The notes under the pieces: model-generated
What the model was told of the DNA's origin: nothing
The model's input: only the letters and a program-made list of their open reading frames with translations
The model's database searches: none
Shown here: piece by piece, positions 32,638 to 43,206 of the stretch
Numbering within the stretch: the stretch's first letter is position 1
How the letters are laid out: each line of letters opens with the position of its first letter
DNA from: Hirundichthys speculiger
Taxonomy: Eukaryota > Chordata > Actinopteri > Beloniformes > Exocoetidae
Direction: 5' to 3'
DNA length: 64,000 nucleotides
Assembly (NCBI GenBank): GCA_018398805.1
Contig: JAGFBZ010000012.1
Location: 186,001-250,000 of the forward strand
Translations under genes and position numbers: made by a program

Positions 32638-33683
32638 GTCTGGAGCAGGGTTTCCGTTGTCCGGTAAAATATGCCGAAGTCCGGTATTTTATAATCTCTC
32701 CGGTCAAAATGTCCGGTGAAAAAAACTCCTCTCAAGCACAATTTCAGTTGTAATAAAATGGGTAATTTCCACATCATTTTATGAAAAAACATATACCAGT
32801 GAGTGACCAGTGAGGACGAGTGGGCTCCAGCCACAGCTCCACTCATTGATGCCACAGGTGCGCAGAGATGCCATCTCCGTCATGACAGCGCTCCGCGGTT
32901 ATGGAGGCTGGAACTTCTCAACGGCCTGTGAAGTTCTCATTGGGGATTTCAGTGAAATCTACCCCGAGTGGGCTCAACTGGCCAAGATAGCCTGCGTGAT
33001 CCCTGTCTCCAGTGTGCCAGCAGAGAGGTTTCTCTCTACAGAACCGAATTAAAACAGCGCAGCGGAGTCGCCTGGGGAGGACAAAGTCACAAGACTGATG
33101 CGCATTGCAAGTTGTGGAGAGACACTTTTGATTTTGATTCAGCAGCTGCTCACTTCAGTGCTGCGAAAATGCGTAAAAAGTAAACTGTCATACACCAGAA
33201 CTAGGTGAAGGGATTTACTCTGTTTGTTTTCAGTTTTTATTCCGTTTATTTCAAATGCGCGAACGGACTATTTTATTTCAGGTTGGCAGCATGGCCACGT
33301 TATTAAAATGTTATTTGCCACTCCAGATGTGTTTTTTGTTTGTTTGCAAATTGTTTTATCTTAGAGTATATAGGCCTTTATCTTTTTATGTTCATTCATG
33401 TGTCAGAAGAGCGCAAGCTTCTGCAATATTTATTCATTTTTTGAAGTTATGCTCGTGAGTCAATTGACGGGACTTATTTTATTTGAAATAGCCTGTTTTT
33501 TCAATAAAAATACTATTAAATGACTTGCATTGGTATCGTACTACTGCATATGATTTAATTTTAACCTCAATAAATTCATATTGCCTATGTGACCGGAATT
33601 TCAAACATTTGTCCGGTAAATTGAAAACCTGCCGGTCACATTGTCCGGTGCCAATTTTTTCTAGCGGAAACACTGGTCGGGGG
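32638..33683 (+). mobile_element. hAT (tttccg/ccggt-rich termini) with C-terminal transposase
   Basis: Body 32646-33675, starting cagggtttccgttgtccggt and ending tttctagcggaaacactg. Imperfect 8-bp flanks gtctggag and gtcggggg. Repeated gtccggt motifs mark both subterminal regions. Unlike the other hAT copies here it keeps the C-terminal part of the transposase, not the N-terminus. Confidence 0.8.
32855..33183 (+). pseudogene. hAT C-terminal dimerisation region, frame-shifted
   Basis: Reads YPEWAQLAKIACVIPVSSVP then AERFLSTEPN and a stop; downstream in other frames LWRDTFDFDSAAAHFSAAKM. The order P-x-LA-I-x-VIPVS-(S/T)-AER-FS is the hallmark of the hAT family dimerisation domain near the transposase C-terminus. 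At least two frame changes break it. Confidence 0.8.
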
Positions 33684-35300
33684 GTCCTCAGCCAGTAAGA
33701 GGCATGGTGTCCCTTCACACCTTGCCATAAAACAATAAAACGTTGCAAAGCATGTTGGGGGTTGCAGTCATTTCAGTGGTCCTTTGTCTCACAAACATTG
33801 CGATTTTTGTAACACATGGCCTGTGGCCCAACAGCGTGATGCAACAAAAGCCTTGGTTTTACAGTAGATATGGCGTCCTAGCAGACTGTAATTCAGCTGT
33901 CAATCAAAAAGGGAAAAGACAAGCTCCTTATGATGTTTGTGGTTTGATGCGCTTTGAGCACATTTCTTTTTGTGGTGACAGCCCCTGGTGGTCAGTCGTG
34001 GAACCACCGTCCCTGTTGGGCGCCGGCGTGAATGAAACCCCGTGTTAATCGGGCCGGTTCGCGGCGGGGCTTTGATGGCCACAGACACCGTGTGCAACAG
34101 CAGAGTGTAAACACCTCACAGGCTCCAGAGAGGATGAATTAAACATCACTGGAACGCTCATTATAATGACAGACATGCATTATTAATCCCCATGTCCAGC
34201 CCGTCTTAAGGCCCGCTCTTCATTTGGTTGTGCCAACTGCCCCTTTGGTCGTTATTAGATGCTCGGGTTTTTATTGATTCTTGATATTGTTTGAGGAAAT
34301 GTGGTTTATCACGGTCTGCTAGGTGATAACAGTACTGATTAACGTCACACTTCACATGTACTTCACTTTTAAAACAATTACATTGTTTGTCCATCTAAGG
34401 AGCCTGTGATGCTAAACATCCACTTATGCGTTAAATGTCACACATATGCGCCTGAACTCACTTCGAGACATCCAGGCCTCGTTTTATCAGCTTCTTTATT
34501 TCCCCCCCGCCCCCCGCTCTTCTCTCTATTTCCCACCTCTCCGTCTTCCTTCGGGGAATTCTCAGCCTCTTTATCCATCACCGCAGCTATCGTGTCAAAG
34601 TCTCTCCACGCCTAAGTAATAACAGCACCAACGGTGCTAACGGTAGCCAACCAAAAGCCCGAACTCGTTCAATCACCCCTGATACGAATCTGCTTAAAAC
34701 TCAAAGCGTGGACCGCTCAGGCACATCCATCAGCGCGGGCTTGAGATCGGCAGCACATGCGGCGCTGATAAGACGTTCTCCGTGGCCGAGGCCCCGTGAT
34801 GAGGAGCAGAGTTACATCCGTCACCGTGAGCTGGATGGCTATCTGGAGCTCTCGGGGAGTTAAAGCGCCGCTGACGGATGAGGGCCATTAGAAGAATACT
34901 TGTGGTTCTGGCCAGGGTTTGTTTTCACGCCTGATGGGATCAAGGCCGGGGGTTTCGTGTAATTGGGGCTCTGGATTGTTTTAGTGTCAGATTGCATAAC
35001 ATTATATTTCTTTTGATTCGTAAGACGACTGAGAGCGAATTTGGACGGCTGCCCCTCCGTCTCCGCTGTTGTCTTTGTCTCTTCTGTCGTTTGCTCTGCC
35101 AGGACCTCTGACCTCTGACGGCACTTTTTTTATTTCCATTATTTTAAGTTTTGTTTTCAGCTGAAGAGGTCTTTCCATTTTATTTTATTTATAGCTGCTA
35201 CCAGAGGTTTACTTTCAGTCTATAAACACAGAAGCTATTTTCTCCTCCACGTTTGACTGTAAAACTAAGGAAACTGTTCCAGTTGTAAGTCGGTTAGGAT
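33684..35300. other. Apparently unique non-coding stretch
   Basis: No transposon termini or domains found. 34620-34930 is GC-balanced and looks single-copy. The 101-codon plus frame at 33743-34048 begins with a hydrophobic MQSMLGVAVISVVLCLTNIA stretch that could mimic a signal peptide, but I see no splice signals or homology supporting a gene. Confidence 0.35.
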
Positions 35301-35319
35301 TCTCTATTTTTTGTTTTTT

Positions 35320-35530
35320 TCTTCAGCGTCAAAGGTTTACATCCTGTTTGATAGAACTGAACGTGGCTCAAACGTTTTGGGTTTCCTTCCAGAAGCTTCT
35401 CACGGTCTCCTACCAGGACTTTGGTCCACTCCTCCCGACAGAGTTGGTGGATCTGAGTCAGCTTTGTCCACCTTCTTGCTCACGCGTCTTTTCATAAATG
35501 TCCTGTAGGACTGAGGGTTGGGACTGCTAG
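35320..35530 (-). mobile_element. Possible Tc1-like relic, reverse strand
   Basis: The stretch cttccagaagcttctcacgg ... tggtccactcctcccgacag ... cctgtaggactgagg has the order of the antisense of a common fish Tc1-like transposase N-terminal region. Matching is by general resemblance only and no frame is open. Confidence 0.4.
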
Positions 35531-35894
35531 TGGATTTATATCTGGCTCGTTACCGGCTGGTTGGGTAGCTGCTGTAATTAACTGCAGTAAAGTACGAGGG
35601 GACAGAATAATGTTCTTAAATGTCAGGACAGAGACCTGGTTGGCGGCTGATCGTTTTCTGAAACTTCTTCATAAATTAATGTCTTCCTTTGTGTTGGAAT
35701 TTTATTACGTTGGTAGTAACAAACGTACCTTTTAGATATTGGTATTTAGGATAAGGTATCTGTTTTGGTATCGGTATAGAAACATGTTAAGTCACATCCA
35801 TCCCTCCTACCAGGCCCCATGGATGAAGACCTGACCCCCAGGGGCTCTCCAAGGCTTAGGGACCCCGGCAACCGACGGCGCTTTTTCTTCTTCA
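35530..35894. other. Stretch without recognised features
   Basis: No feature identified; the segment near 35730-35800 has tatcggtat motifs but no element end. Confidence 0.35.
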
Positions 35895-36118
35895 TTCTTC
35901 TGGTTGAGTCTTATAGATTGAGAGGAGCCAGTTCTGGTGGTTTGGGTATCTAGTCAGGTCGGGCTCCTGGACGCCCTACTAGGGAGGTGTCTCAGTCCAA
36001 ATGGGCAAAGTGCCATGGGGCAGACCCAGGCTCTCAGCTGGCATGGAAATGCCTCATTATTCCCCTGGATGAGCTAAAGGAGGAGAAGGAGGCCTTGGGC
36101 TGATTCCTTAGTAGCAGA
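35895..36118 (+). mobile_element. Degenerate LINE 3' end (Rex3-like) leading into a GATG tail
   Basis: Plus-strand sequence resembles the C-terminal coding tail seen in the Rex3 at 4162-4518: gaggagccagttctggtggt (cf. ERSQ-RW), later tggggcagacccaggctctc (cf. GRPRTRW) and gatgagctaaaggaggagaa (cf. PEELEEVAGE). It then enters a GATG array, the usual tail of this LINE group. Too decayed for exact family. Confidence 0.55.
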
Positions 36119-36736
36119 TGATGGATGGATGGATGGATGGATGGATGGATGGATGGATGGATGGATGGATGGATGGATGGATGGATGGATGGATGGATGG
36201 ATCGAAGGATGGATAGATGGGTAGATGGATGGATGTATGGAAGGATAGATAGATGGATGTATGGATGGATGGATGGGTGGATGGATGAGTGAATGGAAGG
36301 ATGGATAGATGGATGTATGGATGGATGGGTGGATGGATGCATAGATGGGTGTATGAATGGATGATGCATGGATAGGTGATAGATGGATGGATGGATGGAT
36401 GGATGGATGGATGGATGGATGGATGGATGGGTGGATTGATGGATGAATAGATGGATGGATGATGGATGGATGATGCATGGATGGGTGAATGAATGGATGG
36501 ATGGATGGTTGGATGGATGGATGGATGGATGGATGGATGGATGGATGGATGGGTGGATTGATGGATGAATGGATGGATGGATGATGGATGGATGATGCAT
36601 GGATGGGTGAATGAATGGATGGATGGATGGTTGGATGGATGGATGGATGGATGGATGGATGGATGGATGGATGGATGGATGGATGGATGGATGGATGGAT
36701 GGATGGATGGATGGATGCATGGATGGGTGAATGAAT
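36119..36736 (+). repeat. GATG/ATGG microsatellite, 0.6 kb
   Basis: Over 140 tetranucleotide units with interruptions. A higher-order unit of about 121 bp is visible: gggtggattgatggatgaat at 36430 and 36551, and gatgcatggatgggtgaatg at 36474, 36595 and 36715. Because the tetramer gives no stop on the minus strand, each minus frame reads HPSI repeats (frames to 314 codons), which are not genes. Confidence 0.95.
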
Positions 36737-36739
36737 GGT

Positions 36740-38617
36740 CAGAGGAACAGGGGCCTGCTGGGAGTTTAGTCCAGGAGCCTGATTAAACCCCAGTCCCCCT
36801 GCAGGGGGGCCCTGGCGAGGCCACATCCAGGAGCCTCTCTGGCTGCAGCTCTGCTCCGTTGAGCTTTTACTCCTCTGAGAGTTCATATAGTTGCAGGTCA
36901 GAGAGAAGAGCTCTGAAAACATCCTAACAACATCACACAGACGTAGTTTTATCAGGGACGTGATGGAGCAAGAGAAGACACTCTGATCCAGGCAGAACCT
37001 CCACCGCAGGAACGCCACGCTGATGAACGTAAATAAACACGGTCCGGTCCTCTGCTGCAGGGCTTCAAAGACGATTACAAATAATTCAGCTGCTCATCCA
37101 TCTTTCACTCCCGGCGTTAATGAAGGAGGGGGGCTCTTATCTGCTCCCCCCAGCTCTGCAGAGACACCTCCACCCAAACACTTGGTTTCACAATTCCTAA
37201 TCTCTCCGCCCCATTTTCTTTACGGCCAACGACCTCCCCTGGCGTCCTTCCTCTGTGCCGGGGCAATCTGCTTTATTTAATAATTCAAAAAGCAATCTAC
37301 CTGTGGTGAGGTGTGCAGAGGAACGGCAGTTAAAGGGGGGAATAGATTATCAGCAGACGGAGGTTAAGAGGCAGATATCCCTGTTCCATGTGGGGCGTCT
37401 CGCCCAGAGGACTGGTTTTAAACTTCCTGAGAAAATCAGAGAAATTTAACAAAAACAGCTGCATCCAGTAGTTTTCAGAAAAGATCCTGATGTGATTTAA
37501 TGCACATAAAGAAAATAAAAAAGAAGTTGAGAACAGGTTTAACTTTGTCGTTGAATATTTAGAAGCTTGTGCTTTTCTAAAACGACTGTTTTATTTACTG
37601 GTGCATTATGATCCTAACTGGTAATGATCACTGATCACTGAGGGTCTAAATCAAGAACTGGATTTCTGCTGGTCCCAGTTTTCTCAAGAACTATAAATGA
37701 AGGCAATGTTTTGGACGTAATTTATGTCTTGAAATAAATTGCTCTGCAACTGGGGAGAGGTAAAAATGAACTTATTTGTCTTTAACAGTGTACATGAAAA
37801 TATAACTTACGGATATAATTCGTAAAACAGAAGCAACAGTTTTTGTGTTTAAAGATGAATCAAGTAGGACACGAGTTCCTGGTCTCACTGTAAACCACTA
37901 CAGTCCGGTCCCTAACCCTTCTCTGCTGAGGTCACTTGTTTATAGACATTTCAGTTGTCACGACTGACGTCCCAGCGTTCCTCAGCTGAGTTTATGAAGA
38001 GGGACAGGTCCAACCCTTACTGACCTGATCACTGCAGGATATCCCTCCGCCTCCACCTGGTCGACACATGACCTGGTCTGCTTTGGATCTGCTCTCGTCG
38101 TAGATGAGGGACCGCTGTGCTTCGTGCTTCGTGCTTCGTTCTTGTTCTGGGCCGGGTCGGCCCGTGCTGCTGTTTGAGGAGCTGACTCAGTGGATTCCCC
38201 ACCTCCAACCCCCTGGAGACAAAAGAATGGGAAAGGATTGCTGCTGATTGGCCACATTTAGCAGGTCCAGGTGCAACCGTGCAGGTGAAGGATGAAATTG
38301 TGCACTTTCACAGGAAGTGGGTCAGTGGTTGAGAAGGATGGAAAATTACAACAGGAAAGCTCACGGACTGACTCTCCATCTGCTCTGATTTCTTTTGGAA
38401 CAGAAATCTTGACTGACGTGTCACTGACTGTTGTTTTAACAACACGCTTTTATTAGCCACCATCACAGGTTGACGAAGGTGAAGCAGCATGAACACGAGC
38501 TGGGGGTAAATTAAATCATTACAGGCTTGCAGCTGTATTTACCATCCTGACAGATGTGCACGCTGCTGTGTCTGTGACATCAGACACATAGGGGCGGGTC
38601 CAGTTAGTTTACGTCTG
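36740..38617. other. Stretch without recognised genes
   Basis: No family recognised. Segments 37000-37450 and 38000-38500 appear single-copy. A short cttcgtg triplication lies near 38120-38140. Confidence 0.4.
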
Positions 38618-39945
38618 CTCTGTTACACGTTGGCAAGTTAAAGTATGTGAACCCTTTGAAAGTGACTGGAAGCACAGAATAGTTTCAAGATGTCACTGTG
38701 GTCCTGGTGGCCCCACCGAGCCCAGGAGCTGGAGTCAGGGATGAGGATCAGGACCAGGAAAAGGTTGCCATGTCCTCTCCGGGTCAGGAGTGAGGCGCTG
38801 TCTCAAAAGGAGGAGGCTAAGTTCCCTTCGAGTGTCGTTCTCGCAAATGTTGACGACCGGACTGGAAGATCAACAGGTATCTACAGAGTCTGTAGCGCTG
38901 AATCACCTCCATCAACCGGCCTTTAGGAGGGAGCAGAGTCCTGAAAGGCTGAAACATCTAAAGATGATCAGCAGTCCTTGATCACTACCAGAGACAAAAC
39001 TCTTAACTGTTGGCAGCGATGTCCATCACTCGGATCAGGATAAAACTCCTGGAGGTTTTATCACCAGTTTGGCAGAAACATCTTGTTTTGGGTTTGTTGG
39101 TTCAGAAGTTCAGAACACCTGACCTCCAAACCAACATCGCTGCACGCCTCAAGTTTGCCACTGATCGCCTTTACAGCGGTGTTTGTAGGGCTGTAGCGAT
39201 ACTCTAATCTCACGATACGATACGATACACGATATTCGGCTCATGATACGATATATATCGATATTCATCTTACAATACATTTACACCATTTTCCGAAAGA
39301 TTTTAAGTGACAAAGTGATTTTGGTGACTTCTTGTGAGTGTTCCAATGACTTTGTTTTAATTAATTGATCTGAAAGCATTAATTACACATTATATGGCTG
39401 ACAGGCAGCTTGTAAATGCTGGACAAAATGAATAAAAGATGTGTTGAGAAAAATAGTTTCATTTATTTAAACAGTGCAAATTGTTGCTTGCAAGCTTTTA
39501 AAGGTGGGACACGGGGGTTTTGAAAGAAGCTTTAAAAATCGATACCCGTGGCTGAAAAATCGATACTCGATAAAATATCGATATATATATCAGAGAATTG
39601 ATAAAATTGTTCAGCTGTAGTGTTTTTGTCATCTGGTGATGCAAAAGTTGAATTGTCCAGGAAGAATCCTGACTTCAAAGCATCACTCCAGTGGTGAAGC
39701 ATTGTGGAGGAAGCATCATAATGTGGGCTTGCTTCATTGTCTGGACTCCTTACCATCATACAGGGAGGAATAGATTTCCAAGTTCACCACAGTCTCCTTC
39801 AAGATGATGTCAGGGTGACGTTGGGTGATGCAGCAGAACAAAGACCCTAAAAACTGGAAGATGCGTCTGAGCCGAAGCACATCTGGAGAGATGACTGCTC
39901 CAGAACTGATCCAGAGGTGCTGTTGAAGTCACTGCTGCTGATGGA
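38618..39945 (+). mobile_element. Tc1-like relic split by a MITE
   Basis: Near the left end is aagtatgtgaaccctttg, a common Tc1 terminus motif. Coding remnants on the plus strand: NIAARLKFATDRLYSGV (about 39140-39185), then after the MITE PVVKHCGGSIIMWACFIVW (about 39688-39744). Both blocks are in transposase order. Many stops. The right end runs into a TTAGGG-like array. Confidence 0.65.
39179..39627. mobile_element. 433-bp cgat-rich hAT-like MITE
   Basis: Body 39187-39619, with 7-of-8 matching flanks gtgtttgt and gtgttttt. Starts agggctgtagcgatactc and has cacgatacgatacgatacac, tatatatcgatattcatctt, and a right end attgataaaattgttcagct. Same family as 31074-32524 and 44612-44705, here without long insertions. 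It splits a Tc1 relic. Confidence 0.8.
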
Positions 39946-40086
39946 GGTTACGGTTAGGGGTTAGCGGTGAGGTTTAGGGTTAGGGGTTAGGGTTAGGGTT
40001 AGGGTTAAGGTTAGAGGTTAGGGTTAGGGTTAGGGTTAGGGTTAGGGGTTACGGTTAGGGGTTAGGGGGTTAGGGGGTTAGGGTTA
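39946..40086 (+). repeat. Interstitial TTAGGG-like array
   Basis: About 140 bp of ggttag/gggttag units with single-base variants. Longest perfect hexamer stretches are four to five units (near 40020-40045). Confidence 0.88.
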
Positions 40087-41521
40087 CATGTGCTCACTAA
40101 AAACAGGACAAATGGGCGCTTGCTCCAGCACCACTGTCGGGGTCGGATCCGTCCTACACGCGGCGCCTCCATTCAACAGGGGGCCCCCCTCCCAGACTCA
40201 GCCAGGTCCGCCAAGCCCACGTCGAGCCCCACCATGAATAGCCGCTGTGGCGGCGTGGCGCGCCCGCTGCAGGCCTCCCTGCACTTAAACAGCATTCGGC
40301 TGAACTCATGCGGCTGCCAATCACTCTAAATGAAAGGCACAAATTAAACTCTCACGCTCAAATGCATAATTAGACCTCTGACTTGGCAGCGGAGCCATAA
40401 TGATTGAGGGTGGAGAGACGAGAGCCCATGCAGGTTTTTTTTTTTATTAATACTCGTCTAGGTGGGTATGTACACAATCTTATTACTGAGCGCTGGAGAA
40501 TGTCACGGAGCTGAAATAGAGCCACAATTAGAAACATTCATGCCGAGTGTTTTCATTTGAAGAGAAAACCATATATTCCTTCTAACCAAGAACGCTGGAA
40601 CCCCCCCCCCCCCCCCCCCCCCCCAATCAAGTTTCCAGACACCCTGGAAAACAGAGGGCACGCTGAAAACCTCCAACTTATGAAAGTGTTGCAAAATGAA
40701 AAAAAAAAAGAAAAAGAAGCGTCACTTTCACTTGGAAAATTAAAACCAGCCTGACACGCGAAGGCCGCAAATATGAACCTTTTATTAGAAGGTTGTAAAT
40801 ATGTGATATCTGGCTGTTTCACGGCGTTCCTGAGTGTGAGAGGCCTGCGAGCATAAAAACGGCCGTAAAGCTCTGGAATACTGTACGATGATGTCACCGG
40901 CATCGCCGCGTCGAACTAAACTGAGAGGGAAGGAATGTCAGCGGTGACGTGATGATCAATTTGAGTTTCTGCACAAGAAAATATCATTAAGAAAAAAACA
41001 GGGGGGGGATGCAGAGATGCAGGGCTTCATTTTAAAGATTAATATGCTGTTATATTTAGAGGAGCCATTGCTGTGCTCACGGCTCTTCCTGACTCAGGGC
41101 TTCACCGTAGAGTCGGATTTTTCACCTTAAACCAACGACTAATGACTCTGGACCGACATCAGGAGGTGAGAGCTGAAGGTTCTCCATGGCAACTGAACGG
41201 CCACCGCGTCCTCGTGCTCTCTCAGCACGTCCAGAAACCGACCTTTTCCTCCAGCTCTCACCTCTACGTGCTGCATTGCTTTCCGTTTGCGCCGAGGGCA
41301 GGAATGATGAGGGCTGGACCGTGATCCCACTGTAAACATTCAAGCAAGGTGTTGCATTAAATCTCCAGAATGTGTGTTTTGGAGCTCTGGGCTTTTATTT
41401 AGCAGGACGGGGAGGTTTTCTGGAAGTGATTCTCTGTTTTACATTAGTGGAATATAAGGCTTTCTGTCTCGGCCTCCCCAGCATTTTCCACTAAGTGCAC
41501 TGATTGAGAGACAATAGACAT
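40087..41521. other. Mostly unique non-coding stretch with a C24 run
   Basis: C run at 40601-40624. The remainder shows no recognised repeat; 40100-40430 and 40760-40960 look single-copy. Frames at 41073-41343 on both strands overlap and are unconvincing. Confidence 0.4.
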
Positions 41522-41529
41522 AGCTGCCG

Positions 41530-41829
41530 ATAGGGTTCGACTGGACACAGCCACATATTGAGGCAGTACGCCATCGAGACCTGGGACCTTTTGGCCCACA
41601 GCGTTTCATTCATTTTCCATCCACGGCCTGAGATGTGAGGACATATACAAAGTAGCTTTTTGGCAAAGTGAAACGATCTGCAGTGGTGAATGATGAAATG
41701 AGGATACGGGCGCACATATCTGCCCAGCCTCCCCCCATCTGGGACGCTGGCCGTGTCCAGTTGAAGGACAGCGGGGCGCTTCTGTTCCTTCTCCTCGTAG
41801 GACCAGTCTGGAACACGTTTTAGGCTCAC
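41530..41829 (-). other. Unidentified open segment present in both duplicated copies
   Basis: The non-repetitive segment has an open minus frame at 41491-41829 (SLKRVPDWSYEEKEQKRPAV at the start), also open at 42880-43132 in the second copy. No domain recognised. The near-identity of the two copies is explained by recent duplication, so conservation of the frame is not evidence for coding. A host exon cannot be excluded. Confidence 0.3.
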
Positions 41830-41935
41830 AGGAACATCCCTGGCATCCGAAACAAACCCAAATCAAACTCCTGAACCTCCTCACCAGGTTCCTCTGAAGG
41901 CAGCAGAGCAGTTCCTCAGCAAACGCCATCCAAAA

Positions 41936-42792
41936 AGTCTCCAGAGAGTCTTTAAAGAGTCTGAAAAGAGTATCCGCAGAGTCTCCAAAGAGTCTCCAAA
42001 GAGTCTCCAGAGAGTCTCCAACGAGTCTCCAAAGAGTCTCCAAAGAGTCTCCAAAGAGTCTCTCCAAGAGTCTCCAAGAGTCTCCCCAGAGTCTCCAAAG
42101 AAAGAGTCTCCAAGAGTCTCCAACAGAGTCTCCAGAGAGTCTCCACAGAGTCTCCAGAGAGTCTCCACAGAGTCTCCAAAGAGTCTCCAGAGAGTCTCCA
42201 AAGAGTCTCCACAGAGTCTCCAGAGAGTCTCCAGAGTCTCCAAAGAGTCTCCAGAGAGTCTCCAAAGAGTCTCCAGAGAGTCTCCAAAGAGTCTCCACAG
42301 AGTCTCCACAGAGTCTCCAAAGAGTCTCCAAAGAGTCTCCAGAGAGTCTCCAGAGAGTCTCCATAGAGTCTTCAAAGAGTCTTCAAAGAGTCTCCAGAGA
42401 GTCTCCAGAGAGTCTCCACGGTCTCCAGAGAGTCTCCAAAGAGTCTCCAGAGAGTCTCCAAAGAGTCTCCAGAGTCTCCAGAGTCTCCAAAGAGTCTCCA
42501 AAGAGTCTCCACAGAGTCTCCAAAGAGTCTCCACAGAGTCTCCAAAGAGTCTCCAAAGAGTCTCCACAGAGTCTCCAAAGAGTCTCCAAAGAGTCTCCAC
42601 AGAGTCTCCAGAGAGTCTCCACAGAGTCTCCAGAGAGTCTCCACAGAGCCTCCAAAGAGTCTCCAGAGAGTCTCCAAAGAGTCTCCAGAGAGTCTCCAGA
42701 GAGTCTCCAGAGAGTCTCCAAGAGTCTCCAAAGAGTCTCCAGAGAGTCTCCAAAGAGTCTCCAGAGAGTCTCCAAAGAGTCTCCACAGAGTC
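41936..42792 (-). repeat. 11-bp minisatellite, array 1
   Basis: Unit gagtctccaRa (on the plus strand: gagtctccaga, gagtctccaca, gagtctccaaa), about 78 units with occasional short units. On the minus strand the unit is stop-free; since 11 is not divisible by 3, all three frames read the same 11-residue peptide (ETLWRLSGDSL type). Frames up to 332 codons here are products of the repeat. Confidence 0.97.
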
Positions 42793-43206
42793 GCTGCCGA
42801 TAGGGTTCGACTGGACGCAGCCACATATTGAGGCAGTACGCCATCGAGACCTGGGACCTTTTGGCCCACAGCGTTTCATTCATTTTCCATCCACGGCCTG
42901 AGATGTGAGGACATATACAAAGTAGCTTTTTGGCAAAGTGAAACGATCTGCAGTGGTGAATGATGAAATGAGGATACGGGCGCACATATCTGCCCAGCCT
43001 CCCCCCATCTGGGACGCTGGCCGTGTCCAGTTGAAGGACAGCGGGGCGCTTCTGTTTCTTCTCCTCGTAGGACCAGTCTGGAACACGTTTTAGGCTCACA
43101 GGAACATCCCTGGCATCCTGAAACAAACCCAAATCAAACTCCTGAACCTCCTCACCAGGTTCCTCTGAAGGCAGCGGAGCAGTTCCTCAGCAAACGCCAT
43201 CCAAAG

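Noticed and set aside
33743..34048. Possible secreted small protein (hydrophobic N-terminus)
   Set aside because: Only a hydrophobic run; no family resemblance and no supporting splice or promoter signals.
36034..37018. 228- and 314-codon HPSI-rich frames
   Set aside because: Products of the GATG microsatellite, open in every minus frame.
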